DNA of 64,000 bases from Actinomycetospora endophytica (GTDB lineage: Bacteria; Actinomycetota; Actinomycetes; Mycobacteriales; Pseudonocardiaceae). The notes under the pieces are model-generated. The model was not told the origin of the DNA, searched no databases, and saw only the letters and a list, made by a program, of their open reading frames with translations. The stretch spans positions 124,001 through 188,000 of the forward strand of contig NZ_JAJNDB010000010.1 in NCBI RefSeq assembly GCF_021026375.1, given 5' to 3'. The position numbers were made by a program, and so were the translations under genes. Positions 37,404 to 46,637 of this stretch are shown here, piece by piece; within the stretch, counting starts at the first letter, position 1; every line of letters starts with the position of its first letter.

Positions 37404-37590
37404 ATGCCGATGACCCGAGGGTTGAGCTCACAGTCCCGGTTCTCCAGGCACCAGGCGACACGCATCCCCTCTGAACGACCCGTCGTGGTCCGCCGTGCCT
37501 GACAGCAAGACGCGACCCGCGACGTGGTTCAGACCGCAAGCCACCGCGGACCATCCCGTGCCGTTCTCACGGCACGTTCCGGAGGTCTGC

Positions 37591-38400
37591 ATGAGTGAGC
37601 GCACCAGCGCCTACGACCAGTACGCCCCCCTGCTCGACGAGCTCGCCACCTGCTCGGACGACGATCGTCGCCGCGAGGAGCTGACCTCACAGCTCGTCGA
37701 CGCCTACCGCCCCGTCGCCCACAACATCGCCCGCCGTTTCTCGCGGCGCGGTGAGTCGGTCGACGACCTCGAGCAGGTCGCCTCGATCGGCCTGCTGCAC
37801 GCCCTGCGCCGCTACGACCCCGCACAGGGTCGTGACTTCATGTCCTACGCCGTCCCGACGATGATGGGTGAGGTCCGCCGGCACTTCCGCGACGCGGCGT
37901 GGACCATCCGCACGCCGCGCGGGGTGAAGGACCGCTACCTGCAGGTCGGCACCGCGTCGACCACGCTGAGCCAGCAGCTCGGGCGCGCGCCGACGGCGAG
38001 CGAGCTCGCGGAGCACCTCGACATGGACCGCGAGGAGGTCATCGAGGCCATCTCCGCGCACCACTCCTACCGCCCGGAGTCCCTCGACTCCACGCTGACC
38101 CAGGGCACCGACACGACGATGGCCGACGTGCTCGGCGACGACGATCCGGACATGGACCACGTCGAGGCACGCGCGCTCGTCCGGGACCTCGTCGGGACCC
38201 TGCCGGAGCGGGAGCGCCGCATCCTCGTGCTGCGCTTCATCCACGAGCAGACCCAGTCCGAGATCGCCACCCAGCTGGGGATCTCGCAGATGCACGTGTC
38301 CCGACTGCTCAGCCAGACCCTCGAGCGGCTGCGGGAGCGGGCCCGCGTGCGCGAGGCCGGCACCACTCAGGCGCCGGTGGCGCTCGCCAGGACCGCCTGA
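37591..38400 (+). CDS. RNA polymerase sigma factor, SigB/SigF family
   Basis: 269 aa, complete sigma-70 group 3: region 2 (VDAYRPVAHNIARRFSRRG...DLEQVASIGLLHALRRYDP), region 3 (APTASELAEHLDMDREEVIEAI) and region 4 (LPERERRILVLRFIHEQTQSEIATQLGISQMHVSRLLSQTL). The SQMHVSRLLS recognition helix is typical of the stress/sporulation SigB/F/G group. GGAGG is 6-10 bases before the ATG. No anti-sigma or anti-anti-sigma gene adjoins it, unlike many sigB/F loci. Its end overlaps the convergent FAD-protein gene by 34 bases. Confidence 0.93.
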   Translation: MSERTSAYDQYAPLLDELATCSDDDRRREELTSQLVDAYRPVAHNIARRFSRRGESVDDLEQVASIGLLHALRRYDPAQGRDFMSYAVPTMMGEVRRHFRDAAWTIRTPRGVKDRYLQVGTASTTLSQQLGRAPTASELAEHLDMDREEVIEAISAHHSYRPESLDSTLTQGTDTTMADVLGDDDPDMDHVEARALVRDLVGTLPERERRILVLRFIHEQTQSEIATQLGISQMHVSRLLSQTLERLRERARVREAGTTQAPVALARTA

Positions 38401-40385
38401 GCGCACGCGTCGTTGGCGCGGAAGCTCAGGCTGTTCGTGCGCGGCCGGGTGAAGGCCCCGGGCAGGCGCACCGTGGTGTGCGGGCCGACGGCGAAGAGTC
38501 GCGGATGCGGCTCGCCGTCGTGCCCGCTCAGCACCCGGAAGTCCGAGGCCTGCACCGGAACCAGACCGGTGGAGTGCACGACGACGGGCGTGGTGGCGCC
38601 CTCCACGCGCTCGGCGACCGCGTCGAGCGCGCAGGGGGTGGCGCGTTCCTCCCAGCGCAGGGTCTCCTCGTCGAGCACGCCGTGCTCGGTCAGCGAGGCG
38701 AGCATCGGGTCCACGGTGCGTCGCACGCTGGGCGAGGCCAGGCGGGCGTCGACGAACGTGGGCGCGCGCACCTCGCCCTGCAGCGATGCGCCGGTCGCGA
38801 CGAAGCCGGGCCTCCGGTCGGCGCGCTCGGTCGCGCCGTCGTCGTCGGCCTCGTCGATCCGCACGTCGATCCCGGCGCCGAGGAACGTCACGAAGCCGGC
38901 GCGGGAGAGCGCCAGCAGCTGACGCAGCCGCGGCCCGGGCGGCCCGCTGGCCATCGACGAGAACAGGTTCTGCCACCAGGACAGGTCGAAGGCCTTCGAC
39001 CGCGGGGTGAGACCGCCGCGGCTCGCGAGCTCGCTCGAGACCATGTACGCGGACAGCAGCGCGGTGAACGCCCCCAGCTCGGCCGTGTGGGCCGGGTCGA
39101 CGTGGCGGGCCAGGTCGTCGGCGACGTACTCGCGCAGGTGCTTCTGCAACGTGTCGAGGTCGGCGTCCACCTCGGCGAGCGGGCGGTCGAGGCGCTCGAA
39201 GTCGAGCCGGTCCGACTCGGCGGGCACCGCCTCGGCGACCAGAGCCTCCCGCGCCTCCGAGTACCAGTCCAGCGCGGCGTAGCGGGCCGCGAAGTCGTCC
39301 CAGGTCGTGGTGACGCGGCCCGGATGGCCGTGGTGGAGCTCGTGGTACCAGCCCCAGCCGACCTCCTTGGCGATGAGCGGCCACACCTCGTCGCGCAGGC
39401 TGACCTCGCCCCGCGTGAGCAGCTCCTCGACCTGCTCCGGGCCGAAGAACCGCGGCAGCGGCGGGCGCGGGCCGCGCAGCGTGTACTCGGTCTTCGCGTG
39501 GTACGGCACGCCGCGGCCGGACCCGACATGCAGGAACACCTCCCGTCCCGACGGGACGTAGTCCAGCCGGCCGCGCCCGGACCCGTCGTCGTCACCCGTG
39601 AGGTCCTCGACGAAGCGGCCGCCGCGACCCTCGTAGAGCAGCACCATCAGGTCGACGAACGCCAGCCCCATGCCGCGCGCGATCACGGTGCGGCCCGGCT
39701 CGATCGCGTCGAGGTCGGAGTCGGTGGTCTGCTCGGGCGGGAAGTACTGCAGGCCGAGCCGCTCGGCCGACTCGACGATCGCGGCCTCGTCGTCGGAGGG
39801 GCTGGCGTCGAGGTGGCCCGAGGCGAGCACGACGGCGTCGGTGTCGATCTCCGTGCACGTTCCGTCGGTCTCGTCGATGCGAACCCGCCGCACGTCGCCG
39901 TCGACGATCGCCGCCGCCCGGCCGCGGTGCAGGTGCACCCGCAGCCCCTCGGGGAGGGTGTCGAGCACGCGGCGCAGCACGAAGTCCAGGTAGTGGCTCT
40001 GCAGCTGGCGGGTCGGGAAGGTGTTCGGCCGCAGCGTGCGTACCTCGTCGCCGACGCGGCCCTCCGGGAGGGTCTCCCCGTCCAGTGCGCCGTCGCGGAC
40101 CTGCTCGGCCCACTCGATCAGGCTCGGGCCGGGGACGATCGGGCCGGTGCACGTCACGGTGTCGTCGGTGTACATCGTGACGTCCGCGGCCATGGAGTTC
40201 ATCCACAGCAGCTCGGACTGCGCAGTGCGCCAGATGCGGCCGGCGCCGGGCGGGTACGGGTCGACGAGGTGCACGTCGAGCGGGTGCTCGGCGTCGACGC
40301 CGTGGTCCGGGGCGGACGCGGCGAGGCGTTCGAGCACACCGGTCCCCCGCGGGCCCCCGCCGACGATCACCACCGAGCGCGCCAT
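38367..40385 (-). CDS. FAD/NAD(P)-binding protein (NAD_binding_9 type)
   Basis: 672 aa. N-terminal dinucleotide fold VVIVGGGPRGTGVLERL, followed by long segments seen in the uncharacterised FAD/NAD(P)-binding family (RIWRTAQSELLWMNSMAADVTMYTDD, ASGHLDASPSDDE, GRTVIARGMGLAFVDLMVLLYEGRGGRFV). Related proteins act as N-hydroxylases or unspecified oxidoreductases; no activity can be named here. Tail-to-tail overlap of 34 bases with the sigma-factor gene means their transcripts would be antisense at the ends. Confidence 0.85.
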   Translation of the reverse strand: MARSVVIVGGGPRGTGVLERLAASAPDHGVDAEHPLDVHLVDPYPPGAGRIWRTAQSELLWMNSMAADVTMYTDDTVTCTGPIVPGPSLIEWAEQVRDGALDGETLPEGRVGDEVRTLRPNTFPTRQLQSHYLDFVLRRVLDTLPEGLRVHLHRGRAAAIVDGDVRRVRIDETDGTCTEIDTDAVVLASGHLDASPSDDEAAIVESAERLGLQYFPPEQTTDSDLDAIEPGRTVIARGMGLAFVDLMVLLYEGRGGRFVEDLTGDDDGSGRGRLDYVPSGREVFLHVGSGRGVPYHAKTEYTLRGPRPPLPRFFGPEQVEELLTRGEVSLRDEVWPLIAKEVGWGWYHELHHGHPGRVTTTWDDFAARYAALDWYSEAREALVAEAVPAESDRLDFERLDRPLAEVDADLDTLQKHLREYVADDLARHVDPAHTAELGAFTALLSAYMVSSELASRGGLTPRSKAFDLSWWQNLFSSMASGPPGPRLRQLLALSRAGFVTFLGAGIDVRIDEADDDGATERADRRPGFVATGASLQGEVRAPTFVDARLASPSVRRTVDPMLASLTEHGVLDEETLRWEERATPCALDAVAERVEGATTPVVVHSTGLVPVQASDFRVLSGHDGEPHPRLFAVGPHTTVRLPGAFTRPRTNSLSFRANDACAQAVLASATGA

Positions 40386-40512
40386 CCGCCGCTCTCCCCT
40401 CGCTCGTCCCCTCGACGGTAGGTGCGTCGCGCACCGACTGCCATCCGGTGTGACGTGCGCCGGGTTCCCGGCATTCCTGGCGCGTGTCCCGGCCCGGTCC
40501 CGGCCCCGTTCT

Positions 40513-40635
40513 GAGCGAAGGGCACCTTCGCTCGAATAGATGGGCGAGGGGCGCCCACCGCCGGAACGCGGAGCCCCGGGGCGGAACGAGCGAAGGGCCC
40601 CGTCGCTCGATTAGATCGAGCGACGGGGCCCTTCG
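40513..40635. terminator. Two stem-loops downstream of the DEAD-box gene
   Basis: A small hairpin GAGCGAAGG/CCTTCGCTC (40513-40533) and a perfect 20-base-pair stem with 5-base loop (40591-40610 with 40616-40635). Both share the sequence GAGCGAAGG(G). The second sits 22 bases past the DEAD-box stop and is the likely terminator. The gap 40386-40656 shows nothing else. Confidence 0.8.
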
Positions 40636-40656
40636 GTCAGAACGGCGGGAGGTGCG

Positions 40657-42534
40657 TCAGCGCGGGCTGCGCTCCCGGCGGTCCGGGCGCCCACCGCGGT
40701 CGGGGCGGCCCCCACCGGAGGAGGAGCCCCCACCCTCGGACGCGCGGCGCAGCCCCATCGGCCGGCCGGCGACCCGGGCCTTCTGCAGCCGCTTGACCAC
40801 GTGCCCCGGGACGTCCGCGGGCAGCTCGACCAGCGTGTGGTCGGTGCGGATGTCGATGTGGCCGATGTGGGCCGAGTCGAGCCCCGCCTCGTTGGCGATG
40901 GCGCCGACGATCGCACCCGGCTTCACCCGCTGGTTGTGGCCCACGTCGATGCGGTAGGTGTCCGTGCCGGAACCGACCGACCACGACGGGGCGGGCGCTC
41001 GGCCCTTGCCCTGCCCGCGGCCCGGCTTGTCGTCACGGTCGCGGCCACGCTTCTCGCCGCGCGCCGGCGGGGCGGGCAGCTCCTCGACCAGCAGCGGCTT
41101 GCCGCCCTGGGACATCTTGGCCAGGGCCGCGGCGAGCGCGACCGGGTCGACGTCGTGCTCGGCGACGTAGTCGTCGACGATCTTCCGGTACACCGCCAGC
41201 GGGTCCCCGCCGTCGTTCTCACCGGCGAGCGCGGAGGTGATGCGCTCGGCGAAGCGGGCGCGGCGGCGGTCGTTGACCTCCTCGGTGCCCGGCACCGACA
41301 TCTCCTCCGCCTTCTGGCGGGTGGTGTTCTCGATCGCGCGCAGCAGCCGGATCTGGCCGCGGGTGACGAACGAGATCGCCTCGCCGGAACGGCCCGCGCG
41401 CCCGGTGCGCCCGATGCGGTGCACGTAGGACTCGGGGTCGGTGGGGAGGTCGTGGTTGACGACGAGGGTGATGCGCTCGACGTCGAGCCCGCGGGCGGCG
41501 ACGTCGGTGGCGACCAGGACGTCGATCTTCCCGGAGCGCAGGTCGGCGATCGTCTTCTCGCGCTGGGCCTGGGAGAGGTCCCCGGAGATGGCGACGGCGG
41601 CGAACCCGCGCCGGTTGAGCGCGTCGGTGACGTCGGTGGTGTTCTGCCGGGTGCGGACGAACACGAGGGCGGCGTCGAAGTCCTCGACCTGCAGCACGCG
41701 GGCGAGGGCGTCGGCCTTGAGGCGCTCGGGGAGCACGACGTAGCGCTGGCGGGTGTTCGCCACCGTCGTCGTCTTGCCCTTGATCGACACCTCTTCGGGC
41801 GCGTTGAGGTGCTTGCGGCTCACCTCGCGGATCGCCGAGGGCATCGTCGCGGAGAACAGCGCGACCTGACGGTCGGCCGGCAGCATGCCGAAGATGTTCT
41901 CGACCTCGTCGAGGAAGCCCATCTGCAGCATCTCGTCGGCCTCGTCGAGCACGAAGTACCCGACGTCGGTGAGGTCGAGCGTGCCCTTGTCGAGGTGGTC
42001 GGCGACGCGGCCGGGCGTCCCGACGACGATCTGCGCGCCGCGGCGCAGCGCCGAGAGCTGCGGACCGTAGGGCGCGCCGCCGTAGAGCTGGACCACGTGC
42101 ACGTGGGAGAGCCCGGCGGAGAACGACTCGATGGCCTCGGCGACCTGGATCGCGAGCTCACGGGTCGGGGTGAGGATCAGCGCCTGCGGGGCGCGCACGG
42201 CCGGGTCGATGCGGGAGAGCAGCGGCAGCGCGAACGCCGCCGTCTTGCCCGTCCCGGTCTGGGCCAGGCCGAGGACGTCGCGGCCGCCGAGCAGCAGCGG
42301 GATGGTCTCGGTCTGGATCGGGGTGGGCGTGTGGAAGCCCTGGTCGATCAGCGTGCCGAGGACGCGCTCATCGAGGCCGAGGGCGGCGAACCCGTTGGGG
42401 GTCTCGCCGTCGTCATCGGCCTGGTCGGTCTGGTCGGCTTCGTCGGTCGCGGTCTGGTCGGTCGCGTCGGCCGAGTCCTCGAGGAACGGGTCGAGCGGAA
42501 GATCGGAATCGGGCAGGACAGCAGCGTTGGTCAC
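40657..42534 (-). CDS. DEAD-box ATP-dependent RNA helicase (DeaD/CsdA-like)
   Basis: 625 aa. Acidic low-complexity N-terminus, Q-motif FAALGLDERVLGTLIDQGFHTPTPIQ, Walker A AQTGTGKT, DEAD box (VLDEADEM), SAT motif, and helicase-C HRIGRTGRAG. The C-terminal third carries a DbpA-type RNA-binding domain (DTYRIDVGHNQRVKPGAIVGAIAN) and an Arg/Gly tail. GTG at 42534 chosen with GAAAGAG upstream. Likely works on structured RNA in ribosome assembly or cold adaptation. Confidence 0.93.
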   Translation of the reverse strand: MTNAAVLPDSDLPLDPFLEDSADATDQTATDEADQTDQADDDGETPNGFAALGLDERVLGTLIDQGFHTPTPIQTETIPLLLGGRDVLGLAQTGTGKTAAFALPLLSRIDPAVRAPQALILTPTRELAIQVAEAIESFSAGLSHVHVVQLYGGAPYGPQLSALRRGAQIVVGTPGRVADHLDKGTLDLTDVGYFVLDEADEMLQMGFLDEVENIFGMLPADRQVALFSATMPSAIREVSRKHLNAPEEVSIKGKTTTVANTRQRYVVLPERLKADALARVLQVEDFDAALVFVRTRQNTTDVTDALNRRGFAAVAISGDLSQAQREKTIADLRSGKIDVLVATDVAARGLDVERITLVVNHDLPTDPESYVHRIGRTGRAGRSGEAISFVTRGQIRLLRAIENTTRQKAEEMSVPGTEEVNDRRRARFAERITSALAGENDGGDPLAVYRKIVDDYVAEHDVDPVALAAALAKMSQGGKPLLVEELPAPPARGEKRGRDRDDKPGRGQGKGRAPAPSWSVGSGTDTYRIDVGHNQRVKPGAIVGAIANEAGLDSAHIGHIDIRTDHTLVELPADVPGHVVKRLQKARVAGRPMGLRRASEGGGSSSGGGRPDRGGRPDRRERSPR

Positions 42535-42684
42535 AGAACTCTTTCGCGGAGGGGTACGGCGGACGGTTGGAGCTGTCCGCGGACCGCCTCGTGCGGGGTC
42601 CCACCCAGGCCGACAGCTCGGCACCTGCACGAACAGTCTACGCGAGCCGGACACCGCGGCCGGTACACCCCGGGGTGGTCCCCG

Positions 42685-44607
42685 CTACTTCTTGCCGGAC
42701 TTGGCCTTGTCCACGGCGCTCTGGTCGGTGGACAGCGCGGCGACGAAGGCCTCCTGCGGGACGTCGACCCGGCCGATCGTCTTCATCCGCTTCTTGCCCT
42801 CCTTCTGCTTCTCGAGCAGCTTGCGCTTGCGGCTGATGTCGCCGCCGTAGCACTTGGAGAGCACGTCCTTGCGGATGGCGCGGATCGTCTCGCGGGCGAT
42901 GATCCGCGAGCCGATCGCCGCCTGGATCGGCACCTCGTACTGCTGGCGCGGGATGAGCTCGCGCAGCTTGGTGGCCATCGAGTTGCCGTAGCCGTAGGCG
43001 GCGTCCTTGTGCACGATCGCCGAGAACGCGTCGACCGGCTCGCCCTGCAGCAGGATGTCGACCTTGACCAGGTCGGCGGCCTGCTCACCGGCGGGCTCGT
43101 AGTTCAGCGACGCGTAGCCGCGGGTGCGCGACTTCAGCACGTCGAAGAAGTCGAAGATGATCTCGGCCAGCGGCATGGTGTAGCGGAGCTCGACGCGGCT
43201 GTCGGACAGGTAGTCCATGCCGTCGAGCTGCCCGCGGCGCGACTGGCAGAGCTCCATGATCGCGCCGACGAACTCCGCCGGGGCCAGCACCGAGACCTTG
43301 GTGATCGGCTCGTAGATCGTCGCGACCTTGCCCTCGGGCCAGTCCGCGGGGTTGGTCACCTCCGCCTCGCTGCCGTCGTCGAGCTCGAGGCGGTAGACGG
43401 TGTTGGGCGCGGTGGAGATGAGGTCGAGGCCGTACTCGCGCTCGAGGCGGTCCCGGGTGATCTCCAGGTGCAGCAGCCCGAGGAAGCCGCAGCGGAAGCC
43501 GAAGCCCAGCGCGGCCGACGTCTCGGGCTCGTAGGACAGGGCCGCGTCGTTGAGCCGCAGCCGGTCGAGCGCGTCGCGCAGCAGCGGGTAGTCGCTGCCG
43601 TCGATCGGGTAGAGGCCCGAGAACACCATCGGCTGCGGGTCGCGGTAGCCGCCCAGCGGCTCGGCGGCGCCGTGCTTCTCCCACGTCACCGTGTCACCGA
43701 CGCGGGACTGCCGGACGTCCTTCACCCCGGTCATGAGGTAGCCGACCTCGCCGACGCCGAGGCCCTGGCAGGGCTTCTGGTCCGGGGAGATGATCCCGAC
43801 CTCGAGCAACTCGTGCACCGCGTTCGTGCTCATCATCCGGATGCGCTCGCGCGGGGTGATCTTCCCGTCGACGACGCGGATGTAGGTGACCACGCCGCGG
43901 TAGGTGTCGTAGACCGAGTCGAAGATCATCGCCCGGGCGGGGGCGTCGGCGTCGCCCACCGGGGCGGGGACGCGCTTGACGACCTCGTCGAGCACCGCAC
44001 CCACGCCGTCGCCGGTCTTCGCGGAGATGCGCAGCACGTCGGACGGCTCGCACCCGATGAGGTGCGCGATCTCGCCGGCGTACTTCTCCGGCTCGGCCGC
44101 GGGGAGGTCGATCTTGTTGAGGACCGGGATGATCTCGAGGTCGTGCTCCAGGGCGAGGTAGAGGTTCGCGAGCGTCTGCGCCTCGATGCCCTGCGCGGCG
44201 TCGACGAGCAGGATCGCGCCCTCGCACGCCGCGAGCGACCGGCTGACCTCGTAGGTGAAGTCGACGTGGCCGGGGGTGTCGATGAGGTGCAGCACGTGGT
44301 CGCGCATCTCGCCGTCCGGGCCGGCCGCGTACCAGGGCAGGCGGACGTTCTGCGCCTTGATCGTGATGCCGCGCTCGCGCTCGATGTCCATGCGGTCGAG
44401 GTACTGGGCGCGGTAGGCCCGCTCCCCCAGCACGCCCGTGAGCTGCAGCATCCGGTCGGCCAGGGTGGACTTGCCGTGGTCGATGTGCGCGATGATGCAG
44501 AAGTTGCGGATGCGCTCCGGCGGGGTGAACGTCTCGTCGGCGTACCCCACGGTGCCGGGCCGGCCAGGGGTCTGGGCCGACTGCTGCGTCGTGGTGGTCT
44601 CGCTCAA
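42685..44607 (-). CDS. lepA: Elongation factor 4 (LepA), ribosomal back-translocase
   Basis: 640 aa translational GTPase. G1 motif in [16 protein letters not shown]2 ERGITIK, G3 DTPGHVDF, G4 NKIDLP, and the LepA-specific C-terminal domain ending [21 protein letters not shown]. Start taken at TTG 44607 with GAGGA upstream, giving a 40-residue Thr/Gln-rich N-terminal tail before the GTPase; other starts are possible. Divergent from rpsT, as is common in actinobacteria. Confidence 0.96.
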   Translation of the reverse strand: MSETTTTQQSAQTPGRPGTVGYADETFTPPERIRNFCIIAHIDHGKSTLADRMLQLTGVLGERAYRAQYLDRMDIERERGITIKAQNVRLPWYAAGPDGEMRDHVLHLIDTPGHVDFTYEVSRSLAACEGAILLVDAAQGIEAQTLANLYLALEHDLEIIPVLNKIDLPAAEPEKYAGEIAHLIGCEPSDVLRISAKTGDGVGAVLDEVVKRVPAPVGDADAPARAMIFDSVYDTYRGVVTYIRVVDGKITPRERIRMMSTNAVHELLEVGIISPDQKPCQGLGVGEVGYLMTGVKDVRQSRVGDTVTWEKHGAAEPLGGYRDPQPMVFSGLYPIDGSDYPLLRDALDRLRLNDAALSYEPETSAALGFGFRCGFLGLLHLEITRDRLEREYGLDLISTAPNTVYRLELDDGSEAEVTNPADWPEGKVATIYEPITKVSVLAPAEFVGAIMELCQSRRGQLDGMDYLSDSRVELRYTMPLAEIIFDFFDVLKSRTRGYASLNYEPAGEQAADLVKVDILLQGEPVDAFSAIVHKDAAYGYGNSMATKLRELIPRQQYEVPIQAAIGSRIIARETIRAIRKDVLSKCYGGDISRKRKLLEKQKEGKKRMKTIGRVDVPQEAFVAALSTDQSAVDKAKSGKK

Positions 44608-44798
44608 CGAGGTCCTCGTTCCTGCTCGGGCTCGGGCACGGCTTTCGTCCTCATGGTCCCATGGCCCCCGACCGGCAGTGTGCCCATGGGTGATTGGTAA
44701 TCTGATGGCTACTGCGCCGTGCGGGCTGGACGCCTGTGTCGCTCCCGGGCGCGCCCGCACCATCCAGAAGACACGAGTGATCGAGGTTCGAAGGCCCC

Positions 44799-45074
44799 GT
44801 GGCGAACATCAAGCAGCAGGTCAAGCGCAACCGCAAGAACGAGGAGGCTCGTCAGCGGAACAAGGCGGTGAAGTCGCGGATCAAGACCGCGATCCGCCGC
44901 TACCGCGAGACCGTCGAGTCCGGTGACACGGCGGCCGCCGACGAGCGCCGCCGCGAGGCCGGGCGCCTGCTCGACAAGGCCGTGAGCAAGGGCGTCATCC
45001 ACAAGAACCAGGCGGCGAACAAGAAGTCGCGCATGGCGCACCGCGCCGCGCGGCACAGCGTCGACAACAAGTAG
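44799..45074 (+). CDS. rpsT: 30S ribosomal protein S20
   Basis: 91 aa, highly basic, all-helical S20: [32 protein letters not shown] and [10 protein letters not shown] are diagnostic. GTG start with GAAGG upstream. Binds 16S rRNA early in 30S assembly. Followed by its own terminator and the REP doublet. Confidence 0.97.
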   Translation: MANIKQQVKRNRKNEEARQRNKAVKSRIKTAIRRYRETVESGDTAAADERRREAGRLLDKAVSKGVIHKNQAANKKSRMAHRAARHSVDNK

Positions 45075-45094
45075 TCGACCCCGGCTCGACCCTT

Positions 45095-45139
45095 CGAAGG
45101 GCACCCTCGGCCGCCTCACGTGGTCGGCGGTGCCCTTCG
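45095..45139 (+). terminator. rpsT terminator
   Basis: CGAAGGGCACC (45095-45105) pairs with GGTGCCCTTCG (45129-45139), starting 20 bases after the rpsT stop. Confidence 0.85.
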
Positions 45140-45172
45140 TCGTGTTCGGGGGTGGGTTCGGCGGCGGCCCGT

Positions 45173-45320
45173 CGCGGCGAGGGGCACCCCACGCGCCGCG
45201 AGGGGCCCTGCGGGATGGCTCATGTGCCCCTGATCAAGCGGTGGTCGCGCCGCCTCGCGGCGAGGGGCACAGCACGCTCCGCGCTGAGCTCTCCGCGATG
45301 CCTGACGTGCCCCTGATCAA
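45173..45320. repeat. REP-like hairpin doublet, period 83
   Basis: Two 65-base units (45173-45237 and 45256-45320). Each begins CGCGGCGAGGGGCAC and ends GTGCCCCTGATCAA; the AGGGGCAC and GTGCCCCT parts pair to a stem. The middle differs between units. The start-to-start and end-to-end distance is exactly 83 bases. Related units occur at 63353-63499. Confidence 0.75.
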
Positions 45321-45347
45321 CGGCGCCGGCGAGCTCGCCGGCGGGCG

Positions 45348-46355
45348 TCAACGACGGCGGGCGTGCCCGGCCAGCGCGGCCAGCTCCACCGTCGCCCGCT
45401 CCAGCGCGTACGACGGGTCGGCCGCCGCGCCCTTGACGTCGGCGTTCACGTCGGCGACCAGCGACATGGCGCGCGTGAGGCCCGGGCCGTCCCAGCCGCG
45501 GGCCTGCCCCTGGGCCTTCTTGACCTTCCAGGGCGGCATCTTGAGCTCCGACGCCATCCGGTACGGGTCGCCCCGGCCCGCGGCGCTCACCCGCGCGATG
45601 GTGCGCACCGCGTCGGCCAGCGCGTCGGCCACCAGCACGTGCGCCACCCCGGTCTCCAGCGCCCAGCGCAGCGCCTCGAGCGCCCCGGCGCGGTCCCCGG
45701 TCACCGCGCGCTCGGCGACGGCGAACCCCGTCACGTCGGCCCGCCCGCGGTGGAACGCGCGGACCGCCTCCGCGTCGACCTGGCCCCCGGAGTCGCTCAC
45801 CAGTTGGGACGACGCCGAGGCCAGCTCGCGCAGGTCCGACCCGATCGCGTCGAGCAGCAGGCCCAGCGCCTCCCCGGTCACGGTGCCGCCCGCCTGCCGG
45901 ACCTCGGCGCGCACGAAGTCGGCCCGCTGGTCGTACTTCTGCAGCTTCGGCGCCTCGGTGACCGCGGCCCCGGCCTTCTTCAGCCCGTCGACCAGCGCCT
46001 TGCCCTTCGCCCCACCGGCGTGCACGACGACGAGCGAGACGCCCTCGGTGGGGGCCTTCGCGTAGTCCACCAGCACCGTCGTGACCTCGGCGTTCGCGTC
46101 CTGCGCGGCCTCGAGCACCACCACGCGGGCCTCGGCGAACAGCGACGGGCTGACGAGCTCCGCCAGCAGTCCCGCGGTGATCTCCGAGGCCTTGAGGGTG
46201 CGGACCTCGACGTCCGGGTCCCGACGGCGGGCGGCGACGACCGCGCCGCTGACCGCGCGTTCCACCAGCAGGCCCTCGTCACCCACGACCAGGCGGACGG
46301 GGGCGTCCTCGACGTCGGCCGTGGGAGCCTGCGCGGGGCGGGTACGGGGCGGCAC
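45348..46355 (-). CDS. holA: DNA polymerase III subunit delta
   Basis: 335 aa clamp-loader delta subunit. Pattern: VRLVVGDEGLLVERAV at the N-terminus, VVVHAGGAKGKALVDGLKKAG, then the C-terminal collar MPPWKVKKAQGQARGWDGPGLTRAMSLVADVNADVKG. GTG at 46355 chosen, with GAGGA 7-11 bases upstream. It opens the sliding clamp during replication. The same frame stays open for another 4 kb upstream but that is only shadow of comEC. Confidence 0.94.
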   Translation of the reverse strand: MPPRTRPAQAPTADVEDAPVRLVVGDEGLLVERAVSGAVVAARRRDPDVEVRTLKASEITAGLLAELVSPSLFAEARVVVLEAAQDANAEVTTVLVDYAKAPTEGVSLVVVHAGGAKGKALVDGLKKAGAAVTEAPKLQKYDQRADFVRAEVRQAGGTVTGEALGLLLDAIGSDLRELASASSQLVSDSGGQVDAEAVRAFHRGRADVTGFAVAERAVTGDRAGALEALRWALETGVAHVLVADALADAVRTIARVSAAGRGDPYRMASELKMPPWKVKKAQGQARGWDGPGLTRAMSLVADVNADVKGAAADPSYALERATVELAALAGHARRR

Positions 46356-46506
46356 GTCGTCATCCTCGCAGGGGGCACCGACTTCCGTGGCGTGCGCAAC
46401 GTCGCCACGCGGTGGCCCGGCGTACGTACCGTGCCGTAACGTGCCCGTAGCGCCCCGCCCTGATCGATACACCGATCGATCCATGCTGCGGCCGACAACC
46501 GAATAC

Positions 46507-46628
46507 GGCTCATCCAGAGGGGTAGAGGGAACGGCCCGACGACACCCCGGCAACCGGCGGCATCCGCGCACGCGGACGACAAGACCGGTGCCAATTCCGA
46601 CCCGCTCCGCGGCGGGGAAGATGAGGAG
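46507..46628 (+). promoter_or_regulatory. SAM-I (S-box) riboswitch
   Basis: Matches the S-box core: CCAGAGGGGTAGAGGGAACG, then GGCCCGACGACACCCCGGCA with AACCGG, then GGTGCCAATTCCGACC, and GGGGAAGATGAG. P1 pairs CTCATC (46509-46514) with GATGAG (46620-46625). The 3' strand of P1 overlaps the ribosome site (GAGGAG, 46623-46628) of thrC, so SAM binding would hide it and lower translation. No separate terminator is visible, supporting translational control. Confidence 0.92.
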
Positions 46629-46637
46629 ATTCCTTTC

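Noticed and set aside
37380-37406. GTTT-N16-GGGCAT resembling a SigF-type promoter before the sigma-factor gene
   Set aside because: The elements lie within the stem-loop at 37362-37403, which fits a terminator better, and the -10 differs from GGGTAT.
40801-44700. A 1299-codon plus-strand open frame across the DEAD-box and lepA genes
   Set aside because: It is antisense to two certain genes and has the Arg/Val/Asp/Gly composition typical of GC-rich shadow frames.
44607-44763. N-terminal extension of LepA to 692 residues
   Set aside because: It would overlap the rpsT promoter region and has no LepA similarity or ribosome site; the TTG at 44607 is preceded by GAGGA.
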